A stretch of 64,000 nucleotides of DNA from assembly GCA_934157035.1 (NCBI GenBank), contig CAKPHG010000003.1, forward strand, positions 62,001-126,000. The letters are read 5' to 3'. A program made the translations under genes and the position numbers. This DNA is from an uncultured Clostridia bacterium (GTDB taxonomy: Bacteria; Bacillota; Clostridia; TANB77; CAG-508). The notes beneath the pieces are model-generated. The model did not search any database and was not told where the DNA came from. It saw only the letters and a list, made by a program, of their open reading frames with translations. Positions within the stretch are counted from its first letter, which is position 1, and the number at the start of each line of letters is the position of its first letter. Positions 52,272 through 61,010 of the stretch are shown piece by piece.

Positions 52272-52433
52272 TTAATAATTATTATTACTTTTAAACCAAT
52301 TTTTTTGTTCTTGTTTTTCATTTGGTATCCATGAAGTATTTAATTGTTCTGTTCTTATTTGGTCTTGGTATCTTTCCTCCATCATGTATGGATTTCCTAA
52401 TTTAATACAATATTTTCTATGTTTTTCGTCCAT
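52272..52433 (-). CDS. Small hypothetical protein after metG
   Basis: 53 residues (MDEKHRKYCIKLGNPYMMEE; RYQDQIRTEQLNTSWIPNEK), hydrophilic, ATG behind AGAGGTAC. Follows metG closely. Not recognised. Confidence 0.6.
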   Translation of the reverse strand: MDEKHRKYCIKLGNPYMMEERYQDQIRTEQLNTSWIPNEKQEQKNWFKSNNNY

Positions 52434-52452
52434 TTATAGTACCTCTTTTATT

Positions 52453-54042
52453 TTATTTTTTCATACCTTCTTTTATGTAGTTTACTTCTTCCTCCATGTC
52501 TAATCTCATAAATAAAGGTTCACCTTTTTCTATTACTTTAATTCCTTCTTTTATTTTACCATATTCTTCTATACTATCCCAATTAGTAAGATTTTCATCT
52601 TTAATTCCTAATTGTTCCAACATTTTTTCAGAAGTTTCTTTCATAAATGGTTTTAATAAAACTGCTACTATTCTTAAATTTTCCACTAAATGATACATTA
52701 CAGAAGCTAATTTTTCTTTATCTTCTTCTACTTCTGATTTTGCTAAAACCCAAGGCGCTGTTTCGTCTATATATTTATTGCTTCTTGAAATAATGTTCCA
52801 GATTTCACCTAATGCATTGCTTACATGTATGCTATCCATATTCTCTTCAAATGTTTTTACTTTTTCTATAACATATTTTTCTAACTCTCCATCTTGTTCA
52901 TTTCTTACATTAGTTAATTTTGGAATAATTCCTCCAAAATATTTATTCATCATTCCAATTGTTCTATTTAGTAGGTTTCCTAAGTCATTACATAAATCAA
53001 TATTATATCTTTCAATAAATCCTTCTGGTGTAAATACACCATCTTGTCCGTATTGTAATTCTTTTAATAAGAAATATTTTGTTGCATCTAATCCATATCT
53101 ATCTATTAATAATTCAGGATATACAATATTTCCTTTAGATTTTGACATTTTTCCGTCTTTCATCATTATCCAACCATGTGCATACAATTTTTTAGGTAGT
53201 GGTAAATCTAATGCCATTAAGAATATTGGCCAATATATACCATGGAAACGAATAATGTCTTTTCCTACAATATGAATGTCTGCTGGCCAGTATTTTTTGA
53301 ATTTACTATCGTCTTCTGATCCATACCCTAAAGCTGTAATATAGTTTGTTAAAGCATCTAACCAAACGTATACAACATGTTTAGGATTTTTCTTTACTTT
53401 AACTCCCCAATCAAAACTTGTTCTACTTACACATAAATCTTCTAATCCTGGTTTTATAAAGTTATTAAATAATTCATTTTTTCTTGATTCTGGTGCTATA
53501 AAATCCGGATTTTCTTCGTAGAATTTTACTAATCTATCTTGGTATTTTTTCATATTAAAGAAATAAGATTCTTCTTTCATTTTCTTAACTTCTCTACCAC
53601 AGTCTGGACATTTGCCATCTACTAATTGTGTATCTGTGAAAAATGTTTCGCATGGTGTACAATACCAACCTTCGTACTCTCCTAAATAAATGTCTCCTTG
53701 TTCCATTAATCTATCAAAAATATCTTCTACTACTTTTGTATGTCTTGGCTCTGTTGTACGAATAAAGTCATCATAATCTATATCCATTAGTTTCCACAAC
53801 TTCTTAGCAGCATCTGCCATTTCATCTACATGTTGTTGTGGTGTTTTTCCGTTTTTTAAAGCTACCTCTTGTATTTTTTGTCCGTGTTCATCTAACCCAG
53901 TTAACATGTAAGAATCATAACCTCTTGCTATTTTATAACGTTTCATACTATCAGCAAGCACCGTTGTATAAGCTGTCCCTATATGGAATTTTCCACTTGG
54001 ATAATAAATTGGCGTTGTGATATAAAATGTTTTCTTTTCCAT
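52453..54042 (-). CDS. metG: Methionyl-tRNA synthetase
   Basis: 529 residues. HIGH-like signature (PIYYPSGKFHIGTAYTTVLA), zinc knuckle (CTPCETFFTDTQLVDGKCPD) and KMSKS (MMKDGKMSKSKGNIVYP). Lacks the C-terminal tRNA-binding domain present in many homologues, a known short form. Charges tRNA-Met for initiation and elongation. Confidence 0.97.
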   Translation of the reverse strand: MEKKTFYITTPIYYPSGKFHIGTAYTTVLADSMKRYKIARGYDSYMLTGLDEHGQKIQEVALKNGKTPQQHVDEMADAAKKLWKLMDIDYDDFIRTTEPRHTKVVEDIFDRLMEQGDIYLGEYEGWYCTPCETFFTDTQLVDGKCPDCGREVKKMKEESYFFNMKKYQDRLVKFYEENPDFIAPESRKNELFNNFIKPGLEDLCVSRTSFDWGVKVKKNPKHVVYVWLDALTNYITALGYGSEDDSKFKKYWPADIHIVGKDIIRFHGIYWPIFLMALDLPLPKKLYAHGWIMMKDGKMSKSKGNIVYPELLIDRYGLDATKYFLLKELQYGQDGVFTPEGFIERYNIDLCNDLGNLLNRTIGMMNKYFGGIIPKLTNVRNEQDGELEKYVIEKVKTFEENMDSIHVSNALGEIWNIISRSNKYIDETAPWVLAKSEVEEDKEKLASVMYHLVENLRIVAVLLKPFMKETSEKMLEQLGIKDENLTNWDSIEEYGKIKEGIKVIEKGEPLFMRLDMEEEVNYIKEGMKK

Positions 54043-54148
54043 TTTGTTTCCTCCTTACATTTTTAACTTTTTTATATTTATAATGCTTGCATTTTATCAT
54101 ATTTTTACTTTAAATACAATAATTTAAAATAAAAAATTATAAATAAAA

Positions 54149-54186
54149 ACTCTCCTTATTGACACTTCTTTGTCATTAAAGAGAGT
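54149..54186 (-). terminator. Hairpin between splB and metG
   Basis: ACTCTC...GAGAGT with inner TTGACA-like/TGTCA pairs and T-rich minus-strand tail. The 375-bp gap (54,043-54,417) holds this hairpin, a second one and a possible gene remnant at about 54,228-54,285. Confidence 0.6.
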
Positions 54187-54299
54187 ATTTTTTATATTAT
54201 TTATATCTTGCAATTTTTATTAATAATTAACTAAATAACCTTCTATTGCATTTGCTGCTTTTCCGCATCCTAAATTGTAATTTTAATCAAAAAAAGTAT

Positions 54300-54332
54300 G
54301 CAGGTAACCTAAAACTTTTTTAAATTACCTGC
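54300..54332. terminator. Terminator downstream of splB
   Basis: Perfect 8-bp stem GCAGGTAA/TTACCTGC with A/T-rich loop; T-run on the minus strand. Confidence 0.65.
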
Positions 54333-54417
54333 ATTAATCTATATAAAAAACAATATATATTGTTTGTACTATATACTATTCGTTTTTATTAAAAATTGTG
54401 TCAATAAAATATCAATT

Positions 54418-55426
54418 TTAAACAATATATTTTATCTCATTATTAGGAAAATATTTTTTCATAAGCATTCTTATATATTCTTCCGCTTCTTGTCTAATTT
54501 CTTTTTTATACGTATATTTTCCTCTTCCTCTTCCTGTCATTTTATCTTTACTATAAAGAACAGGGTTATTTGGAAACGCTTCTGTATTAATTGCATTATG
54601 AATATAGCTATAAGTCATAAAAATAAGTTCAAAAAACACACTTTTTTTTACCTTTTCGCTTAAGTTTTCCGATAAATATTTTATTAAATCTTCATATTGT
54701 TTCTTCCAATTCTCCACTAATATAATTGGAGCTATTAAAATTCCAACCTTATAGTCAGCTTCTTTTAATTTATTTATTGCTTCTACTCTATTTTTCAGTG
54801 GTGATGTTCCTATTTCTATTTTACTTATTATATCCTGTGGGTTAACACTTACTCTGACTATTATTCTTTCACCATGATTTAAGTTTAAAATTGGATCTAC
54901 CATACCAAATTTAGTTGGAAAAGTTAGATATCCTTTTGTAGTTTTTGCTATAAAATTTTCTATTGTCCATTTTAGATTTCCTGTAATTGTATTTTCTAAA
55001 ACTAAGTCACTATTACTTCCTATTTCTAAAACTAACTCTTTTTCACTCTCATTACATACTTTTATTATTTTATTTAACATTTCCTCACGATTTACAAATA
55101 ATCTTAAATATGCGCATTTATTGTAGTTACAAACTAAGTAGCAATACATACACATTGCAATGCATCCGTGAAGATGTATATGGTACTAAATAATCTGAGA
55201 TTTTATTATTGGGTACAAACTTATGAGTTTTTCTTATTCCTATAATTAAATTTTGCTTCATGTTGCAAAATTCTTTATTTTCTTTTTTTCTCATTTCTTC
55301 AATATTATTATGATTTTCAATTTCTTTACAAGGCACACCTTTTTGTCTATACCTTTCTAACAACCTTTTTCCTAACTCATAATTTTCTGCTTCTTTTTCA
55401 AAAAAAACTTCTCTTGGTAAAAACAT
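54418..55426 (-). CDS. splB: Spore photoproduct lyase with CGG +1 frame break in the radical SAM motif
   Basis: 335 residues, the normal SplB length, if the C of CGG at 55,168 is skipped. The N-terminal frame (FLPREVFFEKEAENYELGKR; SDYLVPYTSS) stops in plain triplets after RMHCNVYVLLLSL; skipping gives YTSSGCIAMCMYCYLVCNYN, restoring the CxxxCxxC cluster motif (Cys 88, 92, 95), and joins directly to the main frame (NKCAYLRLFVNREEMLNKII). SplB repairs the thymine dimer of UV-treated spores with SAM. ATG at 55426 with AAAGGAGTG. This is the only break of its kind in the host part of the window. Confidence 0.88.
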
Positions 55427-55510
55427 ATATTTCACTCCTTTACAAGAATTAGTTTTTACCAACAAAAGTTTTTTATTCAAGACATTTGTAGACTTACTTA
55501 CTTTTGCCCT

Positions 55511-56170
55511 TTATATTTTTTTAGCAATTAGTGCTTTTATTTTTATTCCTTGTTCTTTAAACATTTTTTCATGCTCTGTTTCAATATTATCCCAAAAACT
55601 TTCTTCACATTCTAAATGATATGTCTTTTTAATTATTTCAAAACCTGCTTCTTTAAAATAAACTAAGCTGTCTTCAAATAAATTATCATCATCTGTTTTA
55701 AAATATACTTCTCCGCCATCTACTAAAAACTCTTTATATTTTTCTAGTTGTTTTGTATGTGTTAATCTCTTTTTATGATGTTTTCCTCTTGGCCATGGAT
55801 TACAAAAGTTTATATATATTCTTTCTACTTTATCTTTTTTATCTAGTATTAAGAAAATTCTTTCTATATCAAACCTTGTTAAGTACACATTGTCTATCTC
55901 TTGATTTGCATTTTTATATGTTTCTTCTATATTTCTTTTTGCTAATCCAAGCATTGCATCTACTAAATCTATTGCTAAATAATTTATATTTTTATTTTTT
56001 ACAGCAAGTTTTGAAATGAAACTTCCTTTACCACAACCTAATTCTATATGAAATGGTGCTTTATTTTTGTATAAAGTTTTCCACTTTTCTTTATAATCTT
56101 GTGGATTATCTATGTAAAATTCACTTGCTTCTAACTCTGGTCTTGCCCATGGCTTAAATCTTATTCTCAT
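55511..56170 (-). CDS. trmB: tRNA (guanine46-N7)-methyltransferase
   Basis: 219 residues from ATG 56170 (AGAGGAAAG upstream). SAM motif HIELGCGKGSFISKLAVKNK; substrate motif INFCNPWPRGKHHKKRLTHT; C-terminal TEHEKMFKEQG. Makes m7G46 in tRNA. Confidence 0.95.
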   Translation of the reverse strand: MRIRFKPWARPELEASEFYIDNPQDYKEKWKTLYKNKAPFHIELGCGKGSFISKLAVKNKNINYLAIDLVDAMLGLAKRNIEETYKNANQEIDNVYLTRFDIERIFLILDKKDKVERIYINFCNPWPRGKHHKKRLTHTKQLEKYKEFLVDGGEVYFKTDDDNLFEDSLVYFKEAGFEIIKKTYHLECEESFWDNIETEHEKMFKEQGIKIKALIAKKI

Positions 56171-56354
56171 TTCTTTCCTCTTTCTTTTTTCATTTTTATA
56201 TGATAGCATAAATTATTAATTATTACAACAGATATTATATACAAACTTTTCTTAAAATTTTGCATCTTTATATTTATATATCACCAAAGTTTATTTTTTG
56301 TTTATTTTTGTAAGATTTGGTCGATAATTTATTTGTAATTTTTTACCATTTTTA

Positions 56355-56383
56355 TTTACATTTTTTAGGAAATGTTATATAAT
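56355..56383 (+). promoter_or_regulatory. Promoter of the small gene at 56,414
   Basis: TTTACA (56,355-56,360), 17 bp, TATAAT (56,378-56,383), 30 bp before the ATG. Confidence 0.72.
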
Positions 56384-56413
56384 TTTCATTATCACACAAA
56401 GGAGGTATTTCCT

Positions 56414-56611
56414 ATGGCAGAAAATTTAGAAAAGTTACAAAAAGAACAGGAGGCCCGGAGTTTTGTAGGTAAAAATGGTACAGAATATGTACAGAATTTA
56501 GCTACTTCCGAAGAAAGAGAACATTTTGAAGGGATTTTATATCAAAATGGGAATGTTGATTTATCTATTCTTTCTTACATGTCTTCCCATGCTAAGACGC
56601 TTTTGATTTAG
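56414..56611 (+). CDS. Small hypothetical protein with in-frame CGG
   Basis: 65 residues from ATG 56414 (AAAGGAGG upstream; promoter close by). Hydrophilic (MAENLEKLQKEQEARSFVGK; ATSEEREHFEGILYQNGNVD). Codon 15 is CGG and the zero frame stays open for 50 more codons, while a +1 skip would stop three codons later (GVL). An exception to the CGG rule, or a gene whose main product is a 17-residue peptide. Confidence 0.7.
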   Translation: MAENLEKLQKEQEARSFVGKNGTEYVQNLATSEEREHFEGILYQNGNVDLSILSYMSSHAKTLLI

Positions 56612-56624
56612 CATAACTAAAAAA

Positions 56625-56653
56625 CCAGAAACATTAATAATTTAAGTTTCTGG
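56625..56653. terminator. Bidirectional terminator
   Basis: Perfect CCAGAAAC/GTTTCTGG stem with A-run before and T-run after; shared by the convergent genes. Confidence 0.85.
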
Positions 56654-56665
56654 CTTTTTATTATT

Positions 56666-57745
56666 TTATTTTACATATTCATTTAATGGTTTTGTTCTGT
56701 ATTTTAATTCATCTAATTTATCTGTTGAAACATATCCAGGAGCACCATTTATAACATCTGGTATTCTATTTACTATTGTAGCACAAGTAAGTTCTACTGT
56801 TGCAGGTCTTGCAACTACTATTGTTGTATTAGGCTCTCCTTCTACTGTCCACTCGTTTTTGTCATAATCCTCTTTTGAATATACTTTTCCTATACATTCA
56901 GACTCTATTGTAATTCCTTCTTCTGTTTCAGTTGTTACTACTGCACTCATTCCAGTAGCATCCCCTGCTTTTACTGTCATTCCTAAAGTTTCTGAGTATA
57001 TATCTTCTTTATATGTGTGTGGTACTGTTTTTTGTGTTTGAGATTTTACTGTCAATCCTAATTTTGAACATAACCATCCATTTACATTCCACATATATGA
57101 TGGTAAATATTCTCCTGCATCTATCATTTTTTGTCTTTCTTCTGCTGAAATTCTATCTACTGATGCAACTTGTTCGTCAAATTCTTGAAGTGTTAAACCA
57201 GAACCATGTGCTCTAGCTAATGCTATTCCGTAGTCTTCTACGTTATAGCTTGAACTTCCTTTAATTTTCTTTATTGTATGTGTTGATCCACATATTGCTG
57301 ATATTAATTCACCCCAATATATATCTTGATATCCACTTCCTGTAATTGTACATCCATTTTGTTTTGCAAGTTCATCTATTTTTTTGGTAGCTACTGGATT
57401 AGAGTTTGCTGGATAAAATGCTTCTTCACATGTAGTAATTGCATTTATTCCAAGTTTAGCGCAAAGCATTAATGCATCCTCTACATCTTTAAATAAACTC
57501 ATAGTAGTTACTATTACTATATCTGGTTTTACTTTGCTTAACATTTCTTCTGCATTTTCTTTTGAAGTTATAGTAACTCCTCTTTCTGCTCCTCCCATAA
57601 CTGCTGAAATGTCCTTTCCTATAACTGCTGGATTTACGTCAACAGCTCCTACGATTTCTGCTCCTTTTTCATACACATAACGCATTGTGTATACTGACAT
57701 TTTTCCTGTACCATATTGTACAACTCTTACTTTTCTTTCCATCTT
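56666..57745 (-). CDS. 2,4-Diaminopentanoate dehydrogenase-like oxidoreductase
   Basis: 359 residues from ATG 57745 (AAAGGTG upstream). N-terminal Rossmann fold (VRVVQYGTGKMSVYTMRYVY) and motifs of the DAPDH / dihydrodipicolinate reductase-like family (TTCEEAFYPANSNPVATKKI; GSGYQDIYWGELISAICGST). DAPDH acts in anaerobic ornithine fermentation, oxidising (2R,4S)-2,4-diaminopentanoate with NAD(P). The other pathway genes are not in the window, so the substrate is inferred. Confidence 0.82.
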   Translation of the reverse strand, partial: KMERKVRVVQYGTGKMSVYTMRYVYEKGAEIVGAVDVNPAVIGKDISAVMGGAERGVTITSKENAEEMLSKVKPDIVIVTTMSLFKDVEDALMLCAKLGINAITTCEEAFYPANSNPVATKKIDELAKQNGCTITGSGYQDIYWGELISAICGSTHTIKKIKGSSSYNVEDYGIALARAHGSGLTLQEFDEQVASVDRISAEERQKMIDAGEYLPSYMWNVNGWLCSKLGLTVKSQTQKTVPHTYKEDIYSETLGMTVKAGDATGMSAVVTTETEEGITIESECIGKVYSKEDYDKNEWTVEGEPNTTIVVARPATVELTCATIVNRIPDVINGAPGYVSTDKLDELKYRTKPLNEYVK

Positions 57746-57820
57746 TTGCACCTTTCCTTTCATTTTAAATTATATATAGATTATTTACTATATAACTAAA
57801 TTTATTCTTTTTCTCATGTT

Positions 57821-58480
57821 TTATATTCTAAATATGTTGAAAATGAATTTTTTTATTCCATTAAATATTCCTAAAACAATACTTATAATAACATCTACTA
57901 GAGTTTTTATAATTATATTTCCCTCATATACATCTACTAACATTTTGTGAGTTGGAGGAAATATCCATATTGTAATGAACACAATTGCTAGAATTCCTAA
58001 TATCTTTAATTGTTCTAAAAATTTCTTAAATGTCCATGGTTCTTTTACCTTATAACCTAACCCTCTTAAATAATCATTATACGCATTTGCATAAGCTCTA
58101 TTTATTTCTTTTTGTATTTTTTTTTGATTTTTATAGTTAGTATTCTCATTTACTCTTTGGTTTTTATAAACATTTTGATTACTATTTTCATTATATGTTT
58201 CTTGATTTGCTGTTTCTTGTCTTTGCACATTTACATAGCTATCTTTCTCTTCTTGTTTTCTTTCGTTTTCTAAAGTAATATCATATTCTCTTCTTTTTTC
58301 TTCATTGCTTAAAATTTCGTATGCTTCATTTATTTGTTTCATTTTTTCTTCAGCATTTTGTTTTTCTTCTTCTTGTTGTAAATCAGGATGATATTTCTTT
58401 ACCAGAACATGATAAGCTTTGTCTATAACTTCTTTGGATGCCTTTTCACTTACCTCTAAAATTTCATATAAATTTGACAT
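57821..58480 (-). CDS. DnaJ-domain membrane protein
   Basis: 219 residues. N-terminal J-domain (LYEILEVSEKASKEVIDKAY) with the HPD motif in KKYHPDLQQEE; a Gln/Asn-rich charged middle; two C-terminal membrane segments (ILGILAIVFITIWIFPP; VDVIISIVLGIFNGIKKFIF). Would recruit a DnaK-type chaperone to the membrane; no dnaK is nearby. Confidence 0.85.
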   Translation of the reverse strand: MSNLYEILEVSEKASKEVIDKAYHVLVKKYHPDLQQEEEKQNAEEKMKQINEAYEILSNEEKRREYDITLENERKQEEKDSYVNVQRQETANQETYNENSNQNVYKNQRVNENTNYKNQKKIQKEINRAYANAYNDYLRGLGYKVKEPWTFKKFLEQLKILGILAIVFITIWIFPPTHKMLVDVYEGNIIIKTLVDVIISIVLGIFNGIKKFIFNIFRI

Positions 58481-58602
58481 ATTTGCCCCTTAAAATTATT
58501 ATTTTTGTAAATTATATCATTAAAATAATTAAAAGCATAGTATTTTTTAATAAAATATGTTATAATTCTTTTATTAAAAGACAAAGTCAAGGAGTGATAT
58601 AA

Positions 58603-59136
58603 TTGAAATTAACTTCAGATAATAATACTTTAGCAGAAAATAAAGTTTTAATTTTATATATTTTAAATAAAGTTGGAAAATCTATTTCAAATGATGCATT
58701 ACTTAATCTAGTTCTTGCCGTCACTGATATGAACTACTTTTATTTTCAACAATTTTTATTAGATTTATTAGAAAATAATTATATATCAAGTTATGAAAAA
58801 GATGATCATACTTTTTATCAAATTACTGATTTTGGTAAAGAAACTTTAAGCTTAACACAAGACATTTTGCCTGGAATCATAAAATTAAGAGTAGATAGTA
58901 ATTTTAAAGAAGAAATGGATAGTTTTGAAAATGAACATTCTATAATTGCAGAATATACTCCTCGTAGTGAAAATTATTTTGATATTTCTTGCAAGATTGT
59001 AGAAAAAAATGAAACTATTTTTGAAGTAAAAACTTTTGCAGGTTCTCCAAAACAAGCAAAAGATATTGTTGATAATTGGAAAAATCATGCAGATGAATTA
59101 TATCCAGCAATTTTAAATATTTTAAATAAAAAATAA
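58603..59136 (+). CDS. DUF4364 family transcriptional regulator
   Basis: 177 residues with TTG start at 58603 behind AAGGAGTG. N-terminal winged helix (LILYILNKVGKSISNDALLN; FQQFLLDLLENNYISSYEKD), C-terminal alpha/beta part (YFDISCKIVEKNETIFEVKT). DUF4364 proteins are uncharacterised PadR/winged-helix-like regulators of Clostridia. Confidence 0.82.
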   Translation: MKLTSDNNTLAENKVLILYILNKVGKSISNDALLNLVLAVTDMNYFYFQQFLLDLLENNYISSYEKDDHTFYQITDFGKETLSLTQDILPGIIKLRVDSNFKEEMDSFENEHSIIAEYTPRSENYFDISCKIVEKNETIFEVKTFAGSPKQAKDIVDNWKNHADELYPAILNILNKK

Positions 59137-59194
59137 ATGAAATTTTTGGACGAATCTCTTTTGTCCTTTAAATAATTTTAAAAGAATAAAAATA

Positions 59195-59227
59195 AAAACA
59201 TATAAATAAAAAAATTTATATGTTTTT
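59195..59227. terminator. Bidirectional terminator
   Basis: Perfect 14-bp A/T stem (AAAAACATATAAAT) with a 6-nt loop between convergent DUF4364 and proS genes. Confidence 0.75.
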
Positions 59228-59262
59228 ATTTTTTATATATTATTTTATGTAAAAGGCAAAAA

Positions 59263-60963
59263 TTACTCGTTTTCAAATGTCCTTTCTATTTTTTCTATTA
59301 CATCATTTATTTCTATTACTTCTACTTCTTCTGAATTTCTTAATTTAAATTCAACTTTATCTTCTTCAACTTTTTTGCCAACTGTTATTCTTACTGGAAT
59401 TCCAATTAAATCCATATCGTTGAATTTTACTCCTGGTCTTTCATTTCTGTCATCTAATATTGTGTCTATTTCCATGCTTTGTAATTTTTCATATAACTCG
59501 TTTGCTACTTTTACTTGTTTTTCATCTTTACTACTAATTAATACTATAGCAACTTTAAATGGTGCTATATTTGCTGGCCAAATTATACCTTTTTCATCAT
59601 GATTTTGCTCTACTATTGCAGCTATAATTCTTTCAATTCCTATTCCATAGCATCCCATAACTACTGGTTTTAATTCATTATTTTCATTTGAATAGTTTAA
59701 CCCTAAACTTTCGCTATATTTTGTTCCAAGTTTAAATGTATTTCCTACTTCTATTCCTTTTTTGAATAATAAATGACCTTTACCACAACATGGGCAAATA
59801 TCTCCCTCTTGTACATTTCTAATATCTGCTACCATTTCTACTTTAAAATCTTCTAAATTTACATTTATGTAATGATAATCTGTTTCATTAGCTCCTACTA
59901 AGAAATTTTTCATATATTTTACACCATTATCCATTATAACTGGGATATCTAAATCTATTGGTCCTGCAAAACCTATCTCTGCATTTGTAACTCTTCTTAC
60001 ATCTTCTGGTTCTGCTAAAGCTACTTCTTTAGCATTTAATAGTTTTTGTAATTTTACTTCATTTACATCTTTGTTTCCTTGTACCATACATGCATAGAAT
60101 TTATCATCTACTTTGTATATTAATGTCTTTACAAATTTTGCTGGATCTTCATGTAAATATTCCGCTAATTCGTCAATAGTTCCTACATGTGGTGTATTCA
60201 TTTTTTCGTATTTTTTCTTTTCTTCTTTATTTTCTATTTCTTCATCTACACATTTACTAACTTCTATATTTGATGCATAATCACAATTATCACATAAAAC
60301 TAAAATATCCTCTCCAACATCTGTTATTGCTTGGAATTCCTCAGATAGAAGTCCTCCCATAACACCTGTATCTGCTCTTACTACTACATAATTTAGTCCT
60401 ACTTCTTTGCATATTTTATGGTATGCTTCGAATTGTTTTTTGTAAGATTTGTCTGATTCTTCTTGGTTTATATCAAAGCTGTATGCATCTTTCATTGTAA
60501 ATTCTCTTGTTCTAATTAGACCTAAACGTGGTCTTACTTCGTCACGATATTTATTGCCTATTTGATACAAAGTATATGGAAAATCTTTGTATGATTTTGC
60601 TTTCATCATTGAAGCTAATACAAAAAATTCCTCGTGTGTTGGTCCTAATACATATGGTCTATTATATCTGTCATTTAATTTGAATATTGATGGTCCAAAT
60701 AGTTCATATCTTCCTGATTTTTGGAAAACATCTATTGGTAAAAGCATTGGCATTGTTACTTCTTGCGCCCCTGCTTCATTCATATTTTTTCTAACTATAT
60801 TTTTTACATTTTCATATACTTTTTGTCCTAATGGCATTTTCATGTAAATACCATTTCCAACTTTTTTGAACATTCCACTTTTTACAAGTAAATTTCCACT
60901 TACTGATTCTTCATCTTTTACATCTTCTCTTAATGTGTAAAAATAACTTTCACTTAATTTCAT
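59263..60963 (-). CDS. proS: Prolyl-tRNA synthetase
   Basis: 566 residues, bacterial type with inserted editing domain (about residues 235-385). Class II motifs: motif 2 (YQIGNKYRDEVRPRLGLIRT REFTMKDAYSF, split here) and motif 3 (VVMGCYGIGIERIIAAIVEQ). C-terminal anticodon-binding domain ends the protein. Charges tRNA-Pro. Confidence 0.97.
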   Translation of the reverse strand: MKLSESYFYTLREDVKDEESVSGNLLVKSGMFKKVGNGIYMKMPLGQKVYENVKNIVRKNMNEAGAQEVTMPMLLPIDVFQKSGRYELFGPSIFKLNDRYNRPYVLGPTHEEFFVLASMMKAKSYKDFPYTLYQIGNKYRDEVRPRLGLIRTREFTMKDAYSFDINQEESDKSYKKQFEAYHKICKEVGLNYVVVRADTGVMGGLLSEEFQAITDVGEDILVLCDNCDYASNIEVSKCVDEEIENKEEKKKYEKMNTPHVGTIDELAEYLHEDPAKFVKTLIYKVDDKFYACMVQGNKDVNEVKLQKLLNAKEVALAEPEDVRRVTNAEIGFAGPIDLDIPVIMDNGVKYMKNFLVGANETDYHYINVNLEDFKVEMVADIRNVQEGDICPCCGKGHLLFKKGIEVGNTFKLGTKYSESLGLNYSNENNELKPVVMGCYGIGIERIIAAIVEQNHDEKGIIWPANIAPFKVAIVLISSKDEKQVKVANELYEKLQSMEIDTILDDRNERPGVKFNDMDLIGIPVRITVGKKVEEDKVEFKLRNSEEVEVIEINDVIEKIERTFENE

Positions 60964-61010
60964 TTTTTGCTCCTCTTTTCTATTTTTTTGTTTATAGTAC
61001 TAAAAGTTTA

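Noticed and set aside
54228..54285. Short coding-like stretch (LGCGKAANAIEGYLV) between metG and splB
   Set aside because: Too short to assign; could be a remnant of a lost gene, but I cannot name the family and no upstream part is visible.
53980..54417. T-box leader upstream of metG
   Set aside because: No specifier loop or TGGN antiterminator pattern can be recognised; the hairpins there look like ordinary terminators.
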